A DNA stretch of 64,000 nucleotides from Lobosporangium transversale. Taxonomy: Eukaryota; Mortierellomycota; Mortierellomycetes; Mortierellales; Mortierellaceae. Below are positions 22,893 through 35,794 of this stretch, in pieces. Location: the NCBI RefSeq assembly GCF_002105155.1, contig NW_019029030.1:124001-188000 (forward strand). The letters run 5' to 3'. How positions within the stretch are numbered: the first letter of the stretch is position 1; every line of letters starts with the position of its first letter. The translations under genes and the position numbers were made by a program. Under the pieces are notes generated by a model, which was given only the letters and a program-made list of their open reading frames with translations, had not been told where the DNA came from and ran no database searches.

Positions 22893-23861
22893 ATGTTCAG
22901 AGCTCTTCGTCCCTCCGCTGCCCTTTATCGCTCTGCGGTTCTGTACAAGAACCCTGCTATCGTTGCTTCTCAGAGTGTTTCCCGCAATGCCATGGCCTTG
23001 AACTTTGCCCGTGCCTACGGTGCCTCTGCCGGACTTGCCCGCGCCGATATCGAGAAGCGTGTCTTGGAAATCTTGGGTGGTTTCAATAAGATTGATTCCA
23101 GCAAGGTAAAAAAAAAAAAAAAGCATTTCATCTCTCAAGTCAAGAATCATTGGAGAATGAAAAATACGGATAATCACCTCGATACCTCGTTTATGATCTG
23201 ATCTGGAACAGCAATTTACGCTCCCAAATATTTTAATCCTCCACACTCCGAGAAGTTCGGAAAAAAAAAAATTAAAAAGATTCGGAAAAAGGATCTGGAT
23301 TGCTAGTCAGTCATCTCTGAGGAGAGGAAAAGTAATCAAACCAACCGATGGACTTGGCACTATTCTATCGACTGATTCGCGACAACAGCGCTCTTATGGC
23401 TAATCGCGGCTCTTTGGTTGCAAGCCCTGATCTCGCGACCAAAGACTTACGCGGACTTTGGTGCGGCTTAAGAAATATACCATTCACAATCACATTCTTA
23501 TATACCAACACCCGCAAAACAATGTCATACAAACAAAAATGGCTGCTTTCTTATTATTAACCACAGCCGTCCAACCACTACAGAAAATTATAATCGTGTG
23601 GTGCATGCATAACTAACTTAATGCATTCTTTCCTTTTCTATTTCTCTTGATTTATTATTTATTTTATTTGCGTCCATATAACAGATCTCTCTTCAGGCTC
23701 ACTTCAATTCCGATCTCAAGTTGGATTCTTTGGACACTGTCGAGGTTGTCATGGCCATCGAGGAGGAATTCTCGATCGAGATCCCCGATAAGGATGCTGA
23801 TGAAATCAAGTCTGCTGCCCAGGCTGTTGATTACATCTCCAAGCGCGACGATGCTCACTAA
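22893..23861 (+). CDS. ACP1: Mitochondrial acyl carrier protein (Acp1/NDUFAB1)
   Basis: Exons 22893-23105 and 23685-23861 join in phase to 129 residues. ACP carries acyl chains on a 4'-phosphopantetheine arm in mitochondrial type II fatty acid synthesis, supports lipoate and Fe-S cluster assembly and is a subunit of complex I in many fungi. A basic presequence rich in Arg, Ser and Ala covers ~50 residues. The mature part has [19 protein letters not shown], then [17 protein letters not shown], in which the Ser of DSL is the phosphopantetheine site, and [19 protein letters not shown]. The 579-nt intron starts GT followed by a run of A and divides the ACP domain before helix II. A dispersed repeat lies immediately upstream, so the promoter is at most 177 bp or uses repeat sequence. 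Confidence 0.95.
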
Positions 23862-24959
23862 ATAACATTAGTCTGTGTCTTTGTCACCTTTTGTTTAACA
23901 TCCTCTTCCCTCTTCCTTTCTTCCATAGTACTATAACCTCCTACATCCTCTTTCATTTGTGCAGATAAAATATATACAAACTATTGCTCAGAGAAGGATA
24001 ACCATAATCGGCTTTTTTAAAAAAATTTACGGACACATTACTTGAAGCAGCATTCGGAAAAAAGAAAAAGAAAAAAAAAATACAAAAAGAAAAGGGAAAT
24101 AAAACCCCAATAATACTGGAGATGATATGCATCATGGAGATATATCATTTTGGGGGGGTTTCATTAAAAAATACTACCGGAAATCTCATTCCTAGCCAGT
24201 TCGTCCGCCAGAAAGCTCATCGATGACGCTTTGATCTTCAGCTTGTAATTTCTCTTGATGTACTGGTTTCTTGGCCGCTGATGTTCCCCCACTCTGTGCT
24301 TTTTGATGATTTGTTCCATCTTCATCATCGCGGCTTCAAACAATTACGTCGAAATCCTGTATCTGTTCAATCCACTGTGAAGCCATTTTGATCACTATGG
24401 TATCTATAAGATGTTTCCTTCTGGGGATAGTCGTCGAAATTGGGGCTGCCTTGATTGGGATAAAGAAGTCGCGGCACTTGAACGACTGCCACACTCCACA
24501 GGATTGGATGGTCTGTGCTCTATTCGGGCTTTTGACTAAGTAGATTGTCGATTGCCCAAACCGCTTTAGGATCGATCGATGAAGTCGTATTGTTTAAGAA
24601 TCTATAAAAAGTAATGAACCAACCGTAGATTTCGGATATAGTGAAGGCGCATAGGATAGCATTTTTAGCTTCAAACCAGATGGCATCATTGAGGGTATTG
24701 ATGATGAAGCTGCAATTGGTGCGGCTTTTTTGGATGGTAGTGTTGGGATGTGCTTAATCAGAAATCCGCTCTGCAGATGATAGCGCCCGCCTGTAAGCCA
24801 ATCTGTTATTTCTCAAGGATCTTCTTCACAAACTCGTCTTATTCACTATTGTAATCGCTTTCTTCTTTTTCTGCCGTCTTTTGACCTCTTTTTAATTGGT
24901 TCGTCTGATATTTCGATGATGATAATCCTATGGTCTGAACACTTGTCATAGCGGATGGA
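23862..24959. other. Intergenic, likely tail of a decayed gene
   Basis: No intact gene. The minus strand contains scattered coding-like pieces (for example a frame with HPILWSVAVVQVPRLL near 24500) that may be the decayed C-terminal part of the UreD-like pseudogene next door; UreD proteins have an ILWS-like block near the C-terminus. I cannot delimit it. Confidence 0.35.
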
Positions 24960-25755
24960 TCAAGTTCTGCCTAACGAACAATCAATCGCTATTCAGATCT
25001 CCCTGCTTTCCAGCATTCATTTTCACCACGGCTTCCTGCGATTCGATTCAAAACCACACACAACTAAAATGTTCATCTTCATCCCATCCTATTCCTAGAC
25101 CTTGTTTTATTTTTAGTGGATCCCTGGGCCGCTGAGCTTTTAGCAAGATCTCGTGTATTAGGAAGACACTTAAATCTGCACAGGCCACCAGTACAGGCCC
25201 CAAGGACAAGAAACAAGCCCTTGGTGCGACTGTACTGTGTAGCGTCCGAGATGCAGGTGGATAGTCAGGTTTAGGAGATTAATAAATCTTGGTATTGGCC
25301 TGACCTAGGATAAGGAGCCTCGCATGCTGTTGCAAGACAAATTGAGGATCTGGATGATCGTCAGCTAGGAGACTACCGCCATATAATAATCACGCAGACG
25401 GTCCGAGAAGAAGGCGGTACTGGCACAAAAAAGTTAGACGACAGTGGTGAACTAGAATTAAGAGTAAAAGGAGATATTGAGGAATGATCATTGTCTTTGT
25501 CATCATCTTTGCTGTTGCTGTTGCTGTTGCTGCTGCGGAGAGAAGGTGAAGAGGGCTGGTCACTCTTTCAGGTTTCAAGAAAGTGATATTGGCAGGCGCG
25601 AGTAACATGAGTGGATAGCTGGCGCGAAGAGAGTCGATCTGAGTAAGATTATGCTTTGAGCGAGCTGAGGCATGGATGAAATTTTGAGAGATCACAGCCG
25701 CAGTGGTGTGATAATCCAAGTAGGCTAGATAAGCAGAGGGAGGTTGGAATGCCAT
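24960..25755 (-). pseudogene. Decayed urease accessory protein UreD-like gene
   Basis: From an ATG at 25755 the minus strand reads PPSAYLAYLDYHTTAAV, then ASYPLMLLAP, like the N-terminal UreD block with a Y-P-L-K-L-L-x-P core. After frame changes and an in-frame stop, another frame gives SLLADDHPDPQ, ARLLILGQANTKIY, a stop, then PPASRTLHSTVAPRACFLSL. UreD proteins show GGLL.GD, LLLLTQG(S/N)TK(V/I)(F/Y) and an L-P-D-P-V block in that order. UreD (UreH) helps load nickel into urease. Several frameshifts and stops in under 800 bp show it is dead. The Q/S-rich linker between the two blocks is a CAG-type repeat (about 25507-25535). The assignment rests on short motifs recalled by eye. Confidence 0.5.
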
Positions 25756-28173
25756 TTCAAGAAAGAAAGGCAGAATGAGTTCGAAATGAGCTTAGAAGGG
25801 GAAAATGAGTGATAGAACACATCAAATTGAAAAAAAACATTGTTTACCTTAATTGGATTGTTTTTTCAAGAACTTCGGCACAAATGCATGCTTGCAACCT
25901 CTAATTGTGTCATCTTTAAATGAATAGAGTAGTGCCCCAAAATAAAGAGGCTCGCCACGCAAGTAGTTGGCTTGAATACTCTAATCTTTCAGAGTAAGAA
26001 CATCATTCTTCGGGTCTGTCATCGAGTCTCGCATATCCTTTAAGGTATATACACGGTCTCTTTGACTCAGTTGCGATAAGGGCTTCGAGGTAACCATCAC
26101 CCTTTTAAGCGCGATCGATATTCATTGTTTATGGTCATATATTGCTTAATATTGCCCTCTTATTCTGGTATAGTAATAGATTGACAGACAAGGAGCCTGG
26201 TTTGCTGCGCGGTTCCAAGAAATATAACTGTTACCGGGCCATAGTTGGACCGCTCGGTCAACATAACAATCAGGCGACGGCGACGCCTATACCAAGATAC
26301 ACACGTAAAGTCTGGCCATGACGGATGCAGCGCTCCCTACTTGAAGCAATGAAGACGCACCAATGAAAAGCGTCCACACAAAGACCCAGGGCCCCAGTGA
26401 GCAGTCTACACAGTCATCATCAAAGAGACATTAACCAGGGCAAGCAAACAAACATAGTTGGCTTGATGACATGTCGAAAGCGCAGCTTATCAATGCCATG
26501 GACAAACAACAGTTAGCGATGACGCCTGATGTTGGTACTGTGAGGGCGAATACAACGAGAGCTGCTGTTGGTAACATCACGATTGTTGAGTCAGTTATCA
26601 GGATATTAAAGGAGGCGTTATTGTTAGCTGAAAAAGAGAACAGAAGACATCACTTGTATTCATTCAGTACGTGGAGGAGCAATTGGAACATGAAATGCTC
26701 TCTAGGGCTAAGCATCAGATCCTGAACGTGATCTGCTCATCCATCAAAAGCCAGGCATCTAACCTGAGGAAAAAGAGTACCATGGTCATCTGAAGGAGAT
26801 GGATCGAGTCCGATTCTTGTCCTTACTCATCCGATGGATTCATACGAGAGTATGCAAATACAACACAGGAAACAGATGCCTCATTTAGGAGCTTCTGCGC
26901 AAATACCCTCCCACAAACTAGAAAACCAGAAGCATTTCCAGGAATGGCTCAGTTGGGGTCCCAATATCAGGACTCACTACAAAAACTGCTGTACTGACAT
27001 ATTTGACAAGATACAGTTGTTGCTGCCCTGTTGTCCTATAAGGAGATCGTTGCAATCTTTGGTTTCTCAATGTATCAAGGAGGAACAATAATCTGATTAA
27101 GATTGTTTCCTTTACTACACCAGCTTGCGAAAAAGGTCGAGAAGGGAGAGCTGACTCGGCATGTGGCCGAGGTTGACTATACAAAGTTAGCCATTGTCAA
27201 CTCCATCCTTTTGACCAGGTTAAGTGGAGATGCTCGCTGTGCAACAGGGACTCATCTATTATTCAGGAGCGGAATTACCAACTCTGCTTTAGACGGACGA
27301 GAAACTACGTGTACATATCAAAGGCCTTGCAAGATACCAGCAGTGGGCATTGGAAGACATAAGCGGATGGCTGATGGCTCAGGAACCGGGGACCTTAATC
27401 GTCAACCTTCTTACAGCCGTGGGACACAGAGGACTTGGTAGAGGCAATGCGGAGATTAACCCAGCGGGGTGCCAACGGTTCATTAGCATCTCTTCAGAAA
27501 GCATAAAGCTCCGCCTTAAGAGGGGCAGGTATCGAGACTTCGAAGCCACGACATACGGCCAGCAAGGGTATGTTCTTTGCTGTGAAATACAGACCAATTT
27601 CGACTACAACTCTTGGCTTACGCTTTAGGAGACTGCGGAAAGAAGTGATGCTACAACTTTTCATTTCAACTGAAGATGACACAAACTATTTCTTACAAAA
27701 TGCGAAATGTGTGGAGACAAAGGAAAGTGCCTCACTGCTCTGAGGATGCGAGTCTGAGGAGATCAAGGCGCTTGGGCTGGATTTAGGGTAAAGCTACATG
27801 AATGGCACACGTGTCAATTCCCTTGGGATTTATTCTAACCCTGCTGCTACTGTTGGACAAGTCAGCTCACCCGCCTGCAGTTCACTCTCCTACTACAGCC
27901 CCCATTACTGCCACAGCTCAGTTCTCAACAACCACCGCCTCTGCGTCACTAGAATCGTCCTCATTGTCGATCAAGCGCCTGTGCTCAAGACTTACTGCAA
28001 CTTGGGAGTTAAGACAAAGGGTGTTTACTAACCTACACTAAAATCCGGCTGATGGCAATAACCGAAGCAGGCAGCACCAGAAGATGCCAGCCAATCTGTC
28101 GAAGACATCGAAACCAGCATGTTTATTCTTCGTGAGTTACGCTTGATCTTGGCATCAGAACTAACGGCCGTGA
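25756..28173. other. 2.4 kb of degenerate coding debris, family unknown
   Basis: No intact gene. Several short + strand frames look protein-like, for example 26471-26725 (SKAQLINAMDKQQLAMTPDV), 26834-27091 and 27350-27628 (WLMAQEPGTLIVNLLTAVGH), separated by stops and frame changes but roughly collinear. They could be exons of one decayed gene or a transposon body. Since copy 2 of repeat R follows immediately at 28174, this may be the longer body of the same element. I do not recognise any domain. Confidence 0.4.
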
Positions 28174-28691
28174 CAAAAAGCTACGCAAAAATATATATGT
28201 TTCGGGAGCCACTATGGGCCTTTTACATCAGTAACACGTCGAAGGAAGCGATCGTACAGTAGTTTTGGAACGCTGCACAGAGGTCAGAGATGGACCTTGC
28301 ATATATTGATCTACTAGACCTCTTTGAGCTTCGTGTTCATGAAAACTACGGAAGCGATCCTTCCAATCCGACCCTTGTGCCAATTGGCGGAGGCAAATTT
28401 AACGCCTACATACAAAAAACACGAGTATTTTTTTGCTACCGCATTCAGGTCGGCTTGCGAAAAAGGCACGTACTTGTCTCATTCTCATTAGCTCTCTTTT
28501 TCATATAGTCGGGATATTTCTATAGTCCTCAGGCCTGGACTTGCTTACTCTTGCATCATGAGTAGTCATGTCAGGTCCCGATAGGAAACTATACATCAAA
28601 ATAAAAAAATAAAAAAACGTTGATTAAACTGTTTCCCATACATCATTAAATTAATGCTTGTGTCTGCGCTGTCCAATGCCCTGTACTGAAA
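28174..28691 (+). repeat. Dispersed direct repeat R, copy 2 (~518 bp)
   Basis: Same orientation and content as 22190-22715, including the broken frame with MDLAYIDLLDLFELRVHENY and the A-rich tail (28598-28618, shorter here). It lies 292 bp upstream of the CBR1 start codon. The two copies bracket about 5.5 kb that contains ACP1 and the UreD-like pseudogene. Confidence 0.85.
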
Positions 28692-28983
28692 CTGCATCCA
28701 CCGGCATGTGGCACCACACAACCGGATTTGAATTTAGTCATGCTAAATATGGTTCTTGTGCCGTGAAGTGGTGAAAAGTTGTTGGTTCGATTTTCGTTCC
28801 TGTTCAACGCCATGGAATGTAGTCAGACCGAAGAAGCTGGAAGAAGAATAGCAATATTTTTTTTTATTTCGTTCTTGTCTCTTTTTCTCTCTTTCTTAAT
28901 TCTTTTTACTTTCCACCTGTCTTTACTCCCCTTTCCTCCCTGTGTCCTTCCCAGCTTGACAGCAAATTCATTCTCTTTGCATA

Positions 28984-30354
<1,371 letters not shown>

Positions 30355-30999
30355 AAAAGAGGATAGATCTGCCAAGTTTTAATAAAGGAGCATCGAGCCC
30401 ATGTGGCTTGTATGCATAGAGTATTGTGGAGCCTTGACATTACTTGGCATTTACCATTGCTTTGGTTTTTAACATCTTTCTAGCCTTGGTAGGCTACACT
30501 TCAATATGCTTAATTTCAAATATATTGCTGTATTGCATTGTAATGATGCAGATTGTGCTTTTACATCGTTCTAGAGATCTGATCTGTTGTTTTGTTTTCA
30601 GTTATTTTTAAGCAGTCCCTTTCTAATAGAGAGTATTTACACTAAATGACATTTAACAATTGACAAGCCTTGGTACTCCGCTGAACACGTAAAAGCAAAA
30701 TACCCTGACGCACCACTTCCTCTCATTCCACAATAACTTGTCTTCACTTCTCCTTTCCTCTTGTTCTTTTCATTTTTGTTTTTACACTTGTATATTTCTT
30801 TTTTTTTTTTTTTTTTTGTTCAGGAATATCAACGTTATTATTATTTTTTTTTATTTCATTTTCTCCTTTTTGACATCACTTCATCCTTACATCCTTCTCT
30901 CTTTAGCTCCTCGTCACTCCATCCTTCCTCGCGCGAGCGTGTTCTCCTTACACTAGCACAGTTCAGTTTTTTTTATTTTTATTTTTTTTTGTGGCTAGC
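30355..30999. other. Intergenic / 5' region of NMA111
   Basis: 645 bases between tandem genes. Positions 30720-30990 are strongly pyrimidine-rich with several T runs, consistent with a fungal promoter or 5' UTR. No gene seen. Confidence 0.55.
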
Positions 31000-33900
31000 A
31001 TGGAAATTGACTTGACAGATTCTCCAAGTGCAACATCAGTGTCCACTCCAACAGACGGTGGGTTGCACCTGCACAAACGACGTCGTACAGAGGACCCTGC
31101 TTCTGACAGGGAAGACAACAGTAGAACAGATCCCGAGGGTGAAGAGACAGAGATGACCGGAGTGAATACCAATGGTATACCTAATGTGAATACCAAAGGC
31201 CCAGAATTAGCGCGCACCATCGCATTGAGTGAACCACCTCAATGGCAAAAGGTGATTGAAAAGGCAGTAAAAGCCATTGTATCTATCCGATTTAGTCAAG
31301 TCTCTGCTTTTGATACTGAAGGTAAAAAAAAAAAAAAAAAAAAAAAAAGCATAGCAAACATCAAAAACCCTACCTAGGAATGGGAATGGCAGTGTTGTGT
31401 CATCAAGGGCTTTTCACTATTCTAAAATAAGTATCATAATCAAAAAGGATTGGATTTGGGTTTTTTTTATTTCAGTACGACATTAGCACTGCTTTGCCGG
31501 AAATTGCAGAATGAAATAATAGATGGGAAAAGGATTTGATCAGCGATATTCATATTGAGCAAAAAGTGTTTTTAGAGCTCGGGACTGACTAAAAAAGGCT
31601 TCTTCATGTTTTGAAGAAAGTTGATTTAGTGTGGATCAATATTTTATTGATTTGATACGATGATGAGGCACATTTGTTTGAACCACATCCTTAATTACAA
31701 TCCATGCATATTCCCCTTCCATTATTGTTCTTGATTTTTGCTGTATGATCAGTGCTCGGGCGCTTCTTTTTCGTGAAAGGTTTAAAGAAACATGAATATG
31801 AATATGAATATGAATGTGAATGAGGTAAAATACTGACCCCAAGGGTCGTGCGCGACAACCCAGGAAAAAGGGGCAAAAGGAGACACACGGCTGCCGAAAC
31901 GCACAAACAGAAAACTGCATATGTCCATCAACAAAGAAGATCAGCTCTATCGTTTGATGTTTGTACATGCATGGCACCATTGAATGTACGCATTGTATAC
32001 CGACTTTTGACCTCATAGAGTCTTTAACAAATTATCAACCCTCCTTTTTTCACAAATTATTCTGGTAGGACCTGAAACGTCAGAGGCATCTGGGTTTATT
32101 GTCGATGCCGAGCGTGGATTGATATTGACAAATCGGTATGTGAGCTATCGGAATCTGACTTGTCCATATAATGTATCTCGGAGCCTAGGGTGTACGCTCA
32201 TTCTTGTATTTTTGGTGACTCCACCTTATTTGTGAATACATAGGCATGTCGCTTGTGCAGGTCCATTTGTTGGAGAGGCTGTTTGCCATGACCATGAGGA
32301 AGTGGATGTTTATCCTGTATACAGAGATCCGGTCCATGACTTTGGGTATGTTCGTTTTGAATCAGGATGTCTTGCATGTGTTGTAGTATGTTCATAACCA
32401 TGTCATTGCACTAGTATTGAGCTAAATGAAGATCGTATGAGCCTAAGATGAAGTAAAAGACTTGAACCACAACCGACACTAAACTGACGTTTATTGACCA
32501 TCATGTATCTTAATTGTCTTCAATGATAGCTTTCTCAAGTTTGACCCGTCCAAGATTAGATATATGGAGGTGACATCAATTCCATTGGTACCAGAGATGG
32601 CCAAAGTCGGAATCGACATCCGTGTTGTCGGCAATGATGCTGGGGAAAAGCTCTCAATTTTGTCTGGCTCAATCTCACGACTGGACAGAAATGCTCCTGA
32701 ATATGGAGACCTCACATATAATGATTTCAAGTAAGTCTTGATCAATCGGTCTATTACATCTTATTTTGCTTATTTTATTAATGTCCGGGTTGACGTAGTT
32801 TTGCAAGCTGATGATAGACTGATTTTTTTTTTCTTTTTTCTTTTTATTATATTAATATATATTTATATATGACATTCAAAGCACATTCTATCTTCAGGCC
32901 GCATCAAGCACAAGTGGAGGCTCCAGTGGATCACCTGTAATTGACATTAATGGAAATGCGGTCGCACTACAAGCAGGAGGTAGTCTCAAGGCAGCAACAG
33001 ACTTCTTCTTGCCTCTGGATCGTGTACGTCGTGCATTAACGTTTATTCAGGAGGGCAAGCATGTGCCTCGTGGTACTATCCAGACTCAGTTTATGTATAG
33101 ACCATTTGATGAGACCCGGCGTCTTGGATTGAGTCAAAAAACTGAAGCATTGATCAGAGCTACATTTCCAGAGGAGATCGGCATGCTGGTTGCAGAGACT
33201 GTTTTGCCCAAAGGACCTGCGGCAGACTGCCTGGAGGAGGGTGATATCCTTGTATCCATCAACGGAGAACTCATCACAAAGTTTGTTCCACTAGAGGATT
33301 GTCTAGACAGGAATGTTGGCAACGAGATTGAGATTATAGCTGAACGTGGAGGCGAGCAGAGGACATTTAAAGTTGTGGTCCAGGATCTGCATAGCATTAC
33401 GCCAGATCGCTATGTCGAGATTGGTGGCGCTAAACTCAACAACCTAAGTTACCAACTAGCGCGTAGCTTCTGTGTTCCTGTCAGTGGCGTCTATGTTTCA
33501 GAGCCCAGTGGAATGTTCAGATTTGAAGGACCTGACAGGGGATGGCTCTTGTCTTCTATTGACAATCAGCCCATCCATAATTTGGATGACTTTATAGAGG
33601 TGATGCAGAAGATTCCGGACAGAGAAAGGATCCCTGTTGTGTATTATTCCATTGCAGATGTCCATACCACCAGTGTTGCAGTCGTGCAAGTAGAGCGCCA
33701 CTGGAGTCGTTTTCGGTTAGCAGTCAGAAACGACAAGACTGGCCTCTGGGACTTTACAAGCCTGGGCACACCTTTACCTCCAAAACCCATTGTTCCCTCT
33801 ACTGTAAAGTTCCTTGAACTTGACGAGTCTTTAGGACCAGCTAAGGAGCTTTTCAGTAGTATGGTTAAGGTCGGTTATTATATGCCATGCCGCATTGATG

Positions 33901-34006
33901 GGTTCCCAAAGAGCAGGGTACGTGTTTTCTCTTTGATCGCGCATAACTGAGATTGTTGGTGTAATGTGGGGCTCTATCTAAGCTCGTCACCGGATGCCTT
34001 TTCCTT

Positions 34007-34043
<37 letters not shown>

Positions 34044-35549
34044 TTATAATTTATATAGAAATACGGCGCAGGTTTGGTGGTGGATGCAGAACGTGGCCTT
34101 ATTGTTGTTTCGCGCAATATTGTTCCATTTGCTATGGGGGACTTGAACATTACCATTGCAGATTCTATCATTGTACCTGGTAAAGTCATGTATTTGCATC
34201 CAACCCACAATTTTGCAATTGTCTCGTACAACCCCAAGGACATTGGTGGCACTCCTATCAAATCTGCCAAAATTTCGCCCATCAACCTTGTCCAAGGGCA
34301 CCAGGTGTCTTTGGTAGCATTCAATCACAACCAGCGTCCTATCTGCCTTAGAACCATTGTAACAGATATCACCAGTGTAACAATCCCTCATAACGCTACA
34401 CCTCGCTTCCGTGGTATAAACTTGGATGCGATTACATTAGACACGCCTCTTGCTCAACAATGCTCATCTGGAGTGTTAGCTGATAGCGAGGGTCGTGTAC
34501 AAGGCCTCTGGCTTTCTTATCTTGGCGAGCGTAATAACTCTGGTAGGGACAACGAGTACCATCTAGGTCTTCATATCTCGACAATCATGCCTGTTCTCCA
34601 GCCCATGCAACAAGGATTGTATCCAAAATTACGTAGTCTCAACATTGAGGTCGTGACGGTTCAAATGGCTCAAGCACGTCATATGGGACTCTCGGACGAA
34701 TGGGTCAAGAAGGTAGAAGAAGCCAATCCTTCCCGCCATCACATCTTCATGGTTCGTCGCACCGAAACTGGGTCGGTATCAGCGAAGATTCTTCAGGAGC
34801 TGGATTTGATTTTGAGTATTAATGGCAAAGTCATCACGAGAATGTATGAGCTTGATGTTCAGTATGATGCTACTGAACTAGAAATGGTGGTACTACGAAA
34901 GAAGGTAGAAGTCAAAGTCACTGTTCCGACTGAAGAAGTGGATGGCAATGGAACAAGTCGACTAGTCATCTGGGCAGGTGCAATGATGCATGAGCCACAC
35001 AAGGCTGTTTTACAACAGAGTAAAACATTGCCTAGTAGGGTATACGTCAGTGCGCGGTCGAAGGGGTCGCCCTCCTATATGTATGGAATGGTCCCTACAA
35101 TGTGGATCACACACATCAATGGCACACCAACGCCTGATCTGGATGCTCTGTTGAAGGCGGTGAGACAATGTCCTGATAATTCGTATGTCCGCGTCAAAAC
35201 TATGAGCTTCGATATGATTCCCACAGTACTGAGTGTCAAGACAAACATGCATTATTGGTAGGTCTAGAGCACATGTGTTTTCATACTATGATGATCATTT
35301 TGCATTATTATGCATTGTTAATGGTCACTAACATTTATACACTTTTCCTCAATTTTTTCAAGGCCAACGGCAGAGATGGTTAGAGATGACAATGAAGAAT
35401 CTGGATGGCGTAAAGTTGCGGACCCACCTGCGCCAAAGACAAAGAGCGAAGACGGCGCAGAGGCAATGGCAGCAGAAGGAGCAGAAGCAGTTGTAGTAGA
35501 TGGAGATGAGATTGATATGGAAGAGGACGCCTCAAGTGAAGTAGTTTGA
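31000..35549 (+). CDS. NMA111: Nma111/Ynm3 nuclear HtrA-like serine protease with PDZ domains
   Basis: Seven exons join in phase: 31000-31321, 32069-32135, 32244-32345, 32530-32730, 32882-33917, 34059-35257 and 35363-35549, giving 1037 residues (yeast 997). The HtrA-type protease of the nucleus is linked to apoptosis-like death and lipid homeostasis. Near the N-terminus KRRR may act in nuclear import. The first protease half has a full triad: His in LTNRHV (~130), Asp in DPVHDFGFLKFDP (~164) and Ser in GGSSGSPV (~246). PDZ-like segments follow. A second, degenerate protease half begins [17 protein letters not shown] and lacks a GxSGSP motif, as known for this family. The C-terminal ~60 residues are acidic. 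The GTG-leading frame upstream was rejected because the ATG at 31000 follows the T-rich leader. Introns 1 and 5 contain long A and T runs. Confidence 0.95.
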
Positions 35550-35794
35550 TGAAAGAGGTTTTTGTTGAATAATAATGAGTTCACGTTTATAACTTTCTAA
35601 CTTGGGAGATTTGCCAAAGAAACCCTGCAAAGGGGGGATAGTTGTTCTCTCAGATAGACACGTGCCTTTCCATCCATCCGAATATTTAATATTGAATTTA
35701 ATTACAGATTTAAAAGATATATGGTACACATGATTCACTGTGGAACTCGTCCCTCTTGAATCACTTCAAACAACTGCCATCAGTATGGAAAGGT

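Noticed and set aside
22190-28691. Repeat R copies as the two LTRs of one 6-kb retrotransposon
   Set aside because: No TG...CA ends, primer site or flanking duplication, and the interval contains the host gene ACP1 rather than gag-pol.
31636-32016. 126-codon minus-strand frame in NMA111 intron 1
   Set aside because: It spans a GAATAT-type microsatellite (His-Ile repeats), shows no family likeness and lies within a 747-nt intron.
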